Position numbers and translations under genes: made by a program
Origin: Hahella sp. CCB-MM4
GTDB lineage: Bacteria > Pseudomonadota > Gammaproteobacteria > Pseudomonadales > Oleiphilaceae
Direction: 5' to 3'
Length of the DNA: 64,000 nt
Assembly: GCF_002260525.1 (NCBI RefSeq)
Contig: NZ_MRYI01000004.1
Location: forward strand, 248,001-312,000
In this document: positions 56,276-63,053 of the stretch, in pieces
Layout of the letters: each line of letters begins with the position of its first letter
Position numbering within the stretch: position 1 is the first letter of the stretch
The notes under the pieces: generated by a model
Database searches by the model: none
Told to the model about the DNA's origin: nothing
What the model saw: the letters and a program-made list of their open reading frames with translations, nothing else

Positions 56276-56402
56276 TTTGTTTCCATTTCATAAACGCCGA
56301 GTTTCTATTGTAGCTATTTTTAGAACATTACCAACTCCCTAGAATGTCTCCATGTTCCAACTGAGCTGAATATCCAGCAGTAAAACCTTTAAGGAGAGAT
56401 AC

Positions 56403-57008
56403 ATGTATACCCTCTACTACCTTCCAAATGCCTGTTCACTCGCCACTCAAATCGTCCTCAGAGAACTTGGACAGGAAATGACTTTGGTCAACAAGAATTC
56501 TTCTGAAGATTTTTCCGCCCTTAATCCCGTCGGTATGGTTCCAGTTCTGATTGATAACGACACCACCGTCCGGGAAGGCGCAGCTGTCATGCTTCACATC
56601 CTGAGCAAGCACCAGAATAGTTTTCTTCCCACTGAACACAGCGCTAGAACCAAGGCAATTCAGGACATCATGTTCGCCAATGCAACCATGCACCCTGCCT
56701 ACAGCAGACTCTTCTTCATCGCTAACAACCTGGCGGATGGTGATGCGAAAAATCAGGCATTCGAAAGTGCCGCCACAGCCATCAATAAACTGTGGCAGGT
56801 GGTTGATGAACAGCTGTCCAAGCAGCCATTCCTCGGAGGATCTCAGTTTGGAGTGGCAGATATCATGCTGACCGTATACTCCCGCTGGGGAGAGTTTTTC
56901 CCAGTGGATATCCGGTTTGGAGAAAACACGGAACGTATGCTGGCGGCCATTCAGAGCCTTCCTTCATTTCAGGAATCAATTGCAGCAGAACAGGCTCAAG
57001 CTGCCTGA
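56403..57008 (+). CDS. Glutathione S-transferase
   Basis: A 201-residue GST. The N-terminal thioredoxin fold (about 1-78) has LYYLPNACSLATQIVLREL, close to beta-class enzymes with a Cys near residue 10, and the cis-Pro region GMVPVLI with the glutathione-binding REGAAVMLHIL. The C-terminal helical domain is about 85-195 (FGVADIMLTVYSRW). It detoxifies electrophiles with glutathione in the cytoplasm. AAGGAGA lies about six bases before the ATG. First gene of a short plus-strand unit next to a LysR gene. Confidence 0.93.
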   Translation: MYTLYYLPNACSLATQIVLRELGQEMTLVNKNSSEDFSALNPVGMVPVLIDNDTTVREGAAVMLHILSKHQNSFLPTEHSARTKAIQDIMFANATMHPAYSRLFFIANNLADGDAKNQAFESAATAINKLWQVVDEQLSKQPFLGGSQFGVADIMLTVYSRWGEFFPVDIRFGENTERMLAAIQSLPSFQESIAAEQAQAA

Positions 57009-57029
57009 CTATAGGCTGGCATTGATCCC

Positions 57030-57051
57030 CCTGGAGACCCAGGTCTCCAGG
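57030..57051 (+). terminator. Inverted repeat after GST gene
   Basis: A perfect nine-base-pair stem CCTGGAGAC/GTCTCCAGG with a four-base loop, no T run. It could be an attenuator or mRNA 3'-end protector rather than a true terminator. Confidence 0.45.
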
Positions 57052-57096
57052 AGACTAACGGCCCCCAGAAAACTCAATTACTCAGGAAGCTTTCGC

Positions 57097-57489
57097 ATGT
57101 CAGCGAACCCCAGGAATACATCCGGTCAGCAGAGCTTTGAAATACTGCAGTCCATGATTCAGGAATATTTCGACGGACTCTATTACGCCGATACAGAAAA
57201 ACTACGTCGCATATTCCATCGAGACACCGTACTAAAAGCTCCCGGACTCAGGCGTACACGCGATGAATGGCTGGAACAGGTGGCCAACAGGCCGGTTCCT
57301 TCAGAAGTCGGCTCCCCTTATGGATTTCGCTTGATCTCCCTTGAAGTTGTACAGGATCAGGCCATGGCAAAGGTGGAATGCCCGTTGTTTGATTTTTCCT
57401 ATGTGGACTTTCTGGGGTTTCTTCGAGAAAACGGCCAATGGATGATCGTCAGCAAAATGTATGTCGATACGAAAGCTGAACAGCACTGA
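57097..57489 (+). CDS. NTF2-like / lumazine-binding-type protein
   Basis: A 130-residue protein of the NTF2-like cone fold. An N-terminal helix (EILQSMIQEYFDGLYYADTEKLRRIFH) is followed by strands with AKVECPLFDFSYVDFLGFLRENGQWMIVSKMY. The start is ATG 57097 with AGGAAG eight bases upstream; the longer frame to 56917 overlaps GST and is not used. Such proteins often act as ligand-binding or isomerase-like companions. Between GST and a tautomerase, it is probably part of one detoxification or degradation unit. Confidence 0.88.
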   Translation: MSANPRNTSGQQSFEILQSMIQEYFDGLYYADTEKLRRIFHRDTVLKAPGLRRTRDEWLEQVANRPVPSEVGSPYGFRLISLEVVQDQAMAKVECPLFDFSYVDFLGFLRENGQWMIVSKMYVDTKAEQH

Positions 57490-57503
57490 GAGCGCTCGCT
57501 CTC
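57488..57503 (+). terminator. Short hairpin after NTF2-like gene
   Basis: GAGAGCG-CT-CGCTCTC overlaps the stop codon and is followed by TTCTGCC. A seven-base-pair stem; a weak or partial terminator. Confidence 0.4.
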
Positions 57504-57558
57504 TTCTGCCATCCCTCGCCTTTACCATTTTTTATAGCAACAGAATCAGGAGCCAATC

Positions 57559-57762
57559 ATGCCCTATGTAAATATTAAAGTGACTGACGAAAATGTTACC
57601 CGGGACCAGAAAGAGAAACTGGTAAAAGGCGTGACCCAATTACTGGTGGATGTTTTGAACAAAAGCCCGGCAACCACTTTTGTCGTGATAGACGAAGTTA
57701 ACTCTGACAATTGGGGGATAGGTTACGATCTTGTCTCGGATCTTCGAAGGGTCGCAGGCTAA
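57559..57762 (+). CDS. 4-oxalocrotonate tautomerase family protein
   Basis: A 67-residue tautomerase of the 4-OT group. After Met removal the N-terminus is Pro (MPYVNIKV), the catalytic base. It also has the family helix VTRDQKEKLVKGVTQLLVD and the strand TTFVVIDEV with NWGIGYDLV after it. These small proteins form hexamers or trimers of dimers. CAGGAG lies 9-14 bases before the ATG. Third gene of the GST unit. The substrate is not known. Confidence 0.93.
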   Translation: MPYVNIKVTDENVTRDQKEKLVKGVTQLLVDVLNKSPATTFVVIDEVNSDNWGIGYDLVSDLRRVAG

Positions 57763-57846
57763 TCCGTTTATAGCGCCTATTCGTATTATGGAACTTATCT
57801 GTTTTATAGAGCCTAGCCGTTTTATAGTACCCAACCGATACTAAGC
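57763..57846. repeat. 18-base tandem repeat over the end of the oxygenase-like gene
   Basis: Four units and a partial fifth (57763-57779, 57780-57797, 57798-57815, 57816-57833, then 57834 on) of TCTGTTTTATAGAGCCTA type. The unit at 57816-57833 contains the last codons and TAA stop (57822-57824) of the minus-strand gene; the others extend downstream of it towards the tautomerase stop. Confidence 0.85.
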
Positions 57847-58175
57847 AGATAACGGCGGCCTTTCTCCACTTTGGTTACCGAATGCTCTGATACATCCGGC
57901 CGGAAAAGTTTAATCCGTCTTGTTTCGAAGATAGGATTTTGACAAATAAATTCCCCACCTTTTCCGGCTTCTTTCAATACAACATTCAACCGAAAATGAC
58001 GCCCTTGTTTCACTTCATCTACATGAGGTTTAATTGCACTGCCTTCAGGGAATCTGAGCAAATATGAGTCAAACCTGAGCGGCCACATTGCCGTGCACAG
58101 GAGCATCTTGTCATAACCTGACTGCTGACGCCCCTGCTCCCACCTGAATAGTTTCTGAAATATCGACACGATCAA
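57822..58175 (-). CDS. 2OG-Fe(II) oxygenase-like protein
   Basis: A 117-residue protein that reads as a compact 2-oxoglutarate/Fe(II) dioxygenase fold: DSYLLRFPEGSAIKPHVDEV holds the HxD iron motif (HVD), RLNVVLKEAGKGGEFIC is the central strand pair, and SEHSVTKVEKGRRYLLSIGWV has the distal His and the Arg that binds 2-oxoglutarate. It is shorter than most relatives. It starts with TTG 58175 or GTG 58169; no ATG fits. Its final codons are part of an 18-base tandem repeat. The substrate is unknown. Confidence 0.75.
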   Translation of the reverse strand: MIVSIFQKLFRWEQGRQQSGYDKMLLCTAMWPLRFDSYLLRFPEGSAIKPHVDEVKQGRHFRLNVVLKEAGKGGEFICQNPIFETRRIKLFRPDVSEHSVTKVEKGRRYLLSIGWVL

Positions 58176-58218
58176 TAATTCATCATAGAGCAGTCATTCA
58201 TCAGATAGGCGCTCTCTC

Positions 58219-58267
58219 TCAAAAAAGCTACTAGCCATCAAAAAGCCGCTAGCCGTCGGAAAGCGCC
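58219..58267. repeat. 18-19-base tandem repeat over the end of the LysE gene
   Basis: Units at 58219-58237, 58238-58255 and 58256-58267 (TCAAAAAGCCGCTAGCCG type). On the minus strand the third is the last codons of the LysE gene. The second contains its TAG stop (58249-58251) and the first is a further downstream copy with GGCTAG again, so the stop-codon region itself is duplicated. Confidence 0.75.
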
Positions 58268-58860
58268 AGCTTGATTCCCAAAGCGCCGAATGCACTGGCA
58301 AAGCCTCTGCGAAACCACTTCATCACACCTGGTCTGGAAATGACATAACGCCTTGTAGCAGAGGCAAAAGCGCCATAGCCAAGGAAAACAACAAATGTCA
58401 TAAGCATAAAAACACCAGCTAATTCCAGCATATATTGCGTGGCGCTGGCAGCATTCACAGGTACAAATTGAGGTAGGAAGGCCAGGAAAAACAAAGAGAG
58501 TTTCGGGTTCAGAATATTAAATAGAATGGCATTGGCAATAATTCGACGAGAGCTATTGTCGGCGTTGCTGTCACTGATTTCCATCGTCCCACCGTCACGC
58601 AGGATTCCCCAGGCCATATAGAACAAATAAGCAACCCCCAGATATTTCACTACCTGAAATGCCACAGCACTCGTATGCAGAAGAGCAGCCAACCCGGCAA
58701 TACTGGCAGCAATATGCGGCAGGATCCCCAAAGTACAGCCAAAAGCTGCCACCGCACTGGCCTTCCACCCACGACTAAGCCCATAGGCCATGGTATATAA
58801 CACCCCGGTACCAGGTAAAAGTACGATGACCAAAGATGTCAGAATATATTCCAATGACAT
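58249..58860 (-). CDS. LysE-family translocator
   Basis: A 203-residue inner-membrane exporter of the LysE/RhtB family, with five to six membrane helices. The opening YILTSLVIVLLPGTGVLYTMAYGLSRG contains the conserved PG motif, and FNILNPKLSLFFLAFLPQF is the second signature. Such proteins export amino acids or related metabolites. It lies alone, with a DUF5519-type gene 97 bases upstream on the same strand. Confidence 0.93.
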   Translation of the reverse strand: MSLEYILTSLVIVLLPGTGVLYTMAYGLSRGWKASAVAAFGCTLGILPHIAASIAGLAALLHTSAVAFQVVKYLGVAYLFYMAWGILRDGGTMEISDSNADNSSRRIIANAILFNILNPKLSLFFLAFLPQFVPVNAASATQYMLELAGVFMLMTFVVFLGYGAFASATRRYVISRPGVMKWFRRGFASAFGALGIKLALSDG

Positions 58861-58957
58861 TTAACGCCTCCATATAAGGTAACTCGCCAATATTTGGCAG
58901 ACTATCCTTGCGATTGAGCGACTCCGAAAGACCGATCTGAATCCAGCGCCCTCCATC

Positions 58958-59269
58958 TTACAATTTCTGGATCGCCATTTTCACCAACTGTACGATTCGT
59001 TCGACATCACTGTTCTCTACAATAGGTAACTCAATCCACTGAGAGTTCTTTGAGCGGTTCGGATGAACTCTTGAGTTTTCAGGATGACTCAGGCCTTCCC
59101 GGGCAATCAACGTCTTGGTTAACTTCAGATCCAGCTCAAAGTCGTCATGAAAATGAGCAAATTCCTTTCCTCGATACAGCAAGGATGAAAATCCATCATC
59201 CCGGCCCGGCCAATGCTTTTCCTCCAATCCGGGAATCTGCATAAGCTCATCCAGAAGCTTTTCTTTCAT
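58958..59269 (-). CDS. DUF5519/luciferase-domain-like small protein
   Basis: A 103-residue protein. HWPGRDDGFSSLLYRGKEFAHFH, DFELDLKLTKTLIAREGLSHPENSRVHPNRSKNSQWIELPI and VERIVQLVKMAI match the small 'luciferase domain' family that I recall as DUF5519. No light-emitting role is implied; the name is historical. The start ATG 59269 lies in an eight-base triplicated sequence. Function unknown. Confidence 0.75.
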   Translation of the reverse strand: MKEKLLDELMQIPGLEEKHWPGRDDGFSSLLYRGKEFAHFHDDFELDLKLTKTLIAREGLSHPENSRVHPNRSKNSQWIELPIVENSDVERIVQLVKMAIQKL

Positions 59270-59287
59270 TCGTTTATTCGTTCATTC
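59264..59287. repeat. 8-base tandem triplication at a start codon
   Basis: Three eight-base units (59264-59271, 59272-59279, 59280-59287) of TTTCATTC/GTTTATTC/GTTCATTC. On the minus strand they read GAATGAAC-GAATAAAC-GAATGAAA, and the last holds the ATG of the DUF5519-like gene. Confidence 0.85.
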
Positions 59288-59342
59288 AAAGGAGCCATGT
59301 TCTTCGTTTCCAATCAGGCCAGATCCTAACACGCTATTTGGA

Positions 59343-59846
59343 TCATTCACCTTCCCAATAGTCCATATTGAGATCTTCTTTTCCGACAAACCTGAATCCT
59401 CGCGGCTGGCCATCTGCACCGGGAGGAAATTCGGCCAACACCCCAAATTTACCAGAATCAGGGTACTCGGCTATTTCAGGACTCATTTTGGTACTGACAG
59501 CAAGATATTTTAACTCCGACATCCCCGTATTAATGATCTGATGCGCTGATTCTTCCCCTCCCGCAGGACAGGCGATAATATCCCCTGGCCTTATGGGGTA
59601 AATCTCCCCACCAATTCGAACCTCCCCATGGCCCTCAATAACAAAAAACATTTCTTCATTAACACGGTGGTTATGAAACGGGAAAGCCCGTTTTCCCGGC
59701 GGGACAGCCGTCAGATTATAACCAAGTTTCTGAGCGCCGATTCTCGGGCCGATGAATCCCATCCGAGCATCAAACCGTTGGGCCGCAGGCCCTGTCGCAG
59801 CGAATCCTGGGGGGCGGGGTTGTAGCTCCACTTCAGATATATTCAT
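59343..59846 (-). CDS. Cupin-domain protein
   Basis: About 167 residues from ATG 59846. A single cupin barrel: the first motif is FPFHNHRVNEEMFFVIEGHG (His, His, Glu metal ligands) and the second is GDIIACPAGGEESAHQII (His). It resembles cupins with sugar-isomerase or storage-protein fold; the substrate is unknown. The frame is open further to 59915, but that extension (PLSARRPLFARRK) is the translation of an 18-base repeat array, so I take the internal ATG. Confidence 0.88.
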   Translation of the reverse strand: MNISEVELQPRPPGFAATGPAAQRFDARMGFIGPRIGAQKLGYNLTAVPPGKRAFPFHNHRVNEEMFFVIEGHGEVRIGGEIYPIRPGDIIACPAGGEESAHQIINTGMSELKYLAVSTKMSPEIAEYPDSGKFGVLAEFPPGADGQPRGFRFVGKEDLNMDYWEGE

Positions 59847-59866
59847 TACTGGCTTTTTCACGACTT

Positions 59867-59977
59867 TTCTCCGTGCAAATAAAGGTCTCCGTGCAGATAA
59901 GGGCTCTTCATACAAATCTGGATCTTCCGTTCGGACCCGGACTTCTCTTCAGATCAAGAGTCTCCGTTCAGATCAAG
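59867..59977. repeat. 18-20-base tandem repeat upstream of the cupin gene
   Basis: Six units (59867-59884, 59885-59902, 59903-59920, 59921-59938, 59939-59958, 59959-59977) of GTCTCCGTGCAGATAAGG / AGTCTCCGTTCAGATCAAG type. They fill the spacer before the cupin start. The rest of the 328-base spacer (to 60174) shows no gene or clear promoter. Confidence 0.87.
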
Positions 59978-60174
59978 ATTCTATTGTCGGAGGTAGATCT
60001 CACGTACTAACACTATGCCAATCTCTGTGATAATAAATATCTGATCACATAAGAACACTGTAGCGCGGATTCTGTAGAAGAACCATTACAGGATAGGCCA
60101 GGTGAAGTAAGGGTTTGCGGACCCCCTCTTTAGGTCGCCAGCCAGATGATTGACCATCACAAAATCCAGCAAGG

Positions 60175-61206
60175 CTAGCATTCAGCGGCCCTTGCAGTAA
60201 TTTCAGCAAAGCGACCAAAGTCGTTATTGCCGCCACTTAGAATACAGACCACTGTCCGCCCACGTATGCGGTCCTGTAACGAATCCAGCGCAGCAATGCT
60301 GAGACACCCAGCCGGCTCAGCCACAATCCCCTGTTCCTGATAGATTTCAATAAGAGCCCTGCAAACACTGGACTCAGAGACTCTGAGAACATCGTTAAGA
60401 TATCTTCGGCAAATGGAAAATCCCAAGCTCCCTATCATTTGTGTAGCCGCGCCATCGACAAACGGGTCGATTTCGCTTAATCGGGTGTTGGCTCCAGATT
60501 GTAGGGACGCATATAGGGCAGCAGCTTGCAGAGGTTCAACGCCAATGACTCGAGTATTGGGAGACAAGGTCTTGAAGACCGTACTGACACCGGAAGCTAA
60601 TCCCCCGCCTCCTACAGGAGTCACCAGGAAGTCGATTGCCTGTACAGACTCGGTGAGCACTTCCAGTGCAACAGTCCCCTGCCCACAGATCACATTGAAG
60701 TCATCAAAGGGGTGTACAAATACAGAGCCGGTTCGCTGTTCGAACGTTCTGGCTTCATGGCAGCATTCATCAAAATTTCTTCCTGTCAGCACGACTTTCA
60801 CGCACTCTTTTCCGTACTTACGGACCTGATCAATCTTCTGCTGAGGAGTATTTTCCGGCATGTAGATCACTCCAGGAACTCCCAGATAGTTACATGCATA
60901 GGCCACGCCCTGGGAATGGTTTCCGGCACTGGCACAGACGACGCCCCAGGTTCTTTCGATATCATCCAGCTGCAGCATCTTATTTAATGCCCCGCGAATC
61001 TTGAATGACCGAATTATTTGCAAGTCTTCGCGTTTCAGGAAAACTCTGGCCTGATATTTTTGGCTTAAGTACTCATTAAACTGAAGAGGCGTCTTGCGAA
61101 CCACGGGATACACCCGGTCAGCAGCGCTGACAATGTCATTGAATACCGGCAACAGCATGTCAGGCTCATGAGTCATTGAAGCGGTTTCATTGTGAACGGA
61201 ATCCAT
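60175..61206 (-). CDS. Threonine/serine dehydratase
   Basis: A 343-residue PLP fold-type II enzyme. The PLP lysine is in RSFKIRGALNKM, the phosphate loop is VTPVGGGGLASG (about 188-199), and ASAGNHSQGVAYA is the substrate loop. It has no C-terminal ACT regulatory domain, so it is of the short, catabolic (TdcB-like) type, which deaminates threonine or serine to oxoacid and ammonia. ATG 61206 has AGGGAA seven bases upstream. It stands alone, after a terminator. Confidence 0.9.
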   Translation of the reverse strand: MDSVHNETASMTHEPDMLLPVFNDIVSAADRVYPVVRKTPLQFNEYLSQKYQARVFLKREDLQIIRSFKIRGALNKMLQLDDIERTWGVVCASAGNHSQGVAYACNYLGVPGVIYMPENTPQQKIDQVRKYGKECVKVVLTGRNFDECCHEARTFEQRTGSVFVHPFDDFNVICGQGTVALEVLTESVQAIDFLVTPVGGGGLASGVSTVFKTLSPNTRVIGVEPLQAAALYASLQSGANTRLSEIDPFVDGAATQMIGSLGFSICRRYLNDVLRVSESSVCRALIEIYQEQGIVAEPAGCLSIAALDSLQDRIRGRTVVCILSGGNNDFGRFAEITARAAEC

Positions 61207-61238
61207 AGTGAAGTTCCCTTGAAGTTTTTTCCGGCCAT

Positions 61239-61268
61239 AAAAAAACCCGCCAGGTGGCGGGTTTTTTC
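61239..61268. terminator. Rho-independent terminator
   Basis: A perfect stem AAAAAACCCGCC/GGCGGGTTTTTT (61240-61251 and 61256-61267) with an AGGT loop. It works on both strands; on the minus strand it ends the phzF-like transcript (stop at 61429) just before the dehydratase gene. Confidence 0.93.
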
Positions 61269-61428
61269 AATGCAATTTTCAAATACAGGCTAGCCCACCG
61301 AAAGCCTCTCAGTGATGGACATAATAATAATCTGCGCTGTATTCAAAGGTTGCATAACAAATTGACGACCAAGTTAAATTGACACAGAACGATATTTGAT
61401 CAGTATGACGCTAATGTCAAGAGGCTTG

Positions 61429-62220
61429 TCAGAATTCAATATCTACCTCTGCCCTCATGAAATCTACGCCACTCCCGGTCAAAACAACCCTATCGTTCCT
61501 GAGTTCACAGTTTACTGTGCCGCCCCTCTTTGATAGCTGGCGGGCCGTCATGCATTCCTTATCCAGTTCCCTGGCCCAATAAGGCACCAGTTCACAATGC
61601 GCGGAACCTGTCACGGGATCTTCATTAACCCTTAATTTTGGAAAAAACGCACGGCTGACAAAATCACAGCTCCGGCCTCGTGCGGTCACAATCACCCCCC
61701 GTAGCCCTATGGTTAGCCAGTCAGCAAAATCAGGCTGGAGTGAACCAACCTGTTCTTCCGAATCCAGCACCACAATGTAATCAAAAGCCGCGAGTATCGC
61801 CTTAGGCTTCACACCTGCTCCCAAACCCCGGAGCAATGCCTCAGGAATGTCAGTGTTTTCGGGTACAGACGCCGGAAAATCCATGCTGTAGCCGTTAGCT
61901 GACCGTTTCACATGCAGGTTGCCACTGCGGGTGGAGAATACGATCTCCTCCGCTGGATATTTCATATGGGTGAATAACACATGGGCAGCCGCCAGTGTCG
62001 CATGTCCACAAAGATCAACTTCTGCCTCCGGCGTAAACCACCGCAGCTCAACCTTCGAGTCCGAGATCACAAAAAATGCTGTTTCAGATAGATTATTTTC
62101 TTCAGCTATCGCCTGAAGTAAGTGGTCCTCCGGCCAGGCTTCCAACGGACATACCGCGGCAGGATTTCCCTCAAACTGTCGGGTAGCAAAAGCATCTACC
62201 TGATACATCGTGATTTTCAT
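61429..62220 (-). CDS. PhzF-family isomerase-like protein
   Basis: About 263 residues from ATG 62220 (MKITMYQVDAFA), with TGAGGA seven bases before; an upstream in-frame start at 62247 is not needed. It has the family's two-lobed fold signatures: FEGNPAAVC (N-terminal), ENNLSETAFF with the catalytic Glu, VDLCGHATLAAAHVLF, and the C-terminal copy EDPVTGSAHCELVPYW. PhzF relatives are isomerases or epimerases; no phenazine genes are near, so it is a general family member. Confidence 0.9.
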   Translation of the reverse strand: MKITMYQVDAFATRQFEGNPAAVCPLEAWPEDHLLQAIAEENNLSETAFFVISDSKVELRWFTPEAEVDLCGHATLAAAHVLFTHMKYPAEEIVFSTRSGNLHVKRSANGYSMDFPASVPENTDIPEALLRGLGAGVKPKAILAAFDYIVVLDSEEQVGSLQPDFADWLTIGLRGVIVTARGRSCDFVSRAFFPKLRVNEDPVTGSAHCELVPYWARELDKECMTARQLSKRGGTVNCELRNDRVVLTGSGVDFMRAEVDIEF

Positions 62221-62301
62221 ATGGCTGTCCTCAATGCTTGTCCTCAATACTTGAACCCTAGAATACTTGAACCCTTAACTACTTGAACCATAGCTAGAAC
62301 T
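62221..62301. repeat. 13-18-base tandem repeat upstream of the PhzF-like gene
   Basis: Units ATGGCTGTCCTCA (62221-62233), ATGCTTGTCCTCA (62234-62246), then ATACTTGAACCCTAGA-type copies (62247-62262, 62263-62280, 62281-62295). On the minus strand the first two duplicate the ribosome-binding site TGAGGACA, so two good sites precede the ATG. Confidence 0.82.
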
Positions 62302-62317
62302 ATTTATGCGGTCATGA

Positions 62318-62833
62318 TTATTGATCCGTCAGAAAGGCCCCGGGATCAATATAAAAAGCCTTCTTATATCCCTGTGTGGCACTGTCTATTGCCCAAGGCG
62401 CCGGAATCATTCTCACAATCGAATAATGCAGGTGTGGCGGCTTCCCTTTTGCGTTACCGCTGTCCCCGAGAATACCAATAAGACTACCGGTTTTTAGCGG
62501 AGTAAGAGTCGAAGTCTCAACCGATTGCAGATGTGCAAAGTAATGGAACCGCCATTTTGGGCCTAATATGACCACCACGTTTCCGCCCATTTTGATATTT
62601 CCTGCATAAATCACCAGACCATCGACAGCGCTGACGACCGGAGTGCCTTTAGTGCCAAAAATATCTATTCCCTTGTGAACAATGGATTTACCCCAGGGTT
62701 CATACCAAAAGGTGTCGGAATTCCAGTCAGACTGAGAGGCCCCTGAGACAGGCATGCTGATCCTTTCCGGCAACATAAACCCAATCATCAAGACTCCGAG
62801 CACTATCAGAGCTATCACTTTTAATGTTTTCAA
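62318..62833 (-). CDS. M23-family (LytM) peptidase
   Basis: A 171-residue membrane-anchored protein. An N-terminal helix (about 4-22) precedes an M23 domain: HKGIDIFGTKGTPVVSAVDG gives the first His and Asp, HYFAHLQ the second motif, and PPHLHYSI the HxH zinc ligands. All zinc and catalytic residues are present, so it should cut peptidoglycan cross-links in the periplasm. It is divergent from the chemoreceptor gene; the 220-base spacer shows no clear promoter. Confidence 0.92.
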   Translation of the reverse strand: MKTLKVIALIVLGVLMIGFMLPERISMPVSGASQSDWNSDTFWYEPWGKSIVHKGIDIFGTKGTPVVSAVDGLVIYAGNIKMGGNVVVILGPKWRFHYFAHLQSVETSTLTPLKTGSLIGILGDSGNAKGKPPHLHYSIVRMIPAPWAIDSATQGYKKAFYIDPGAFLTDQ

Positions 62834-63053
62834 CAGAGTATTCCGGTAGGTATTTGTTTTAGCCTGGAATTATCATCCAAGCTGACGCTGTGCATTATTT
62901 GTACTATTGAGGTCAACCATTTCCTGCTCTATGCTGAAAAGAAGGCTAAATGGACGATCACCTATCCTGCAGTTTGCCATTGGGGAGTGAAGAGCCTTTC
63001 CCTCACTCCAATCAGGAAGATAACCGGGTACCAGATATCCTGGGAGCTTACCA

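Noticed and set aside
59867-59977. CRISPR array
   Set aside because: The units are contiguous with no unique spacers, are too short and degenerate, and no cas gene is near.
60045-60236. Minus-strand 63-residue frame after the dehydratase
   Set aside because: It overlaps the end of the dehydratase gene, and I see no homology or ribosome site.
61429-62220. Phenazine biosynthesis cluster
   Set aside because: A single PhzF-family gene without phzA-E or phzG homologues; the family is broad.
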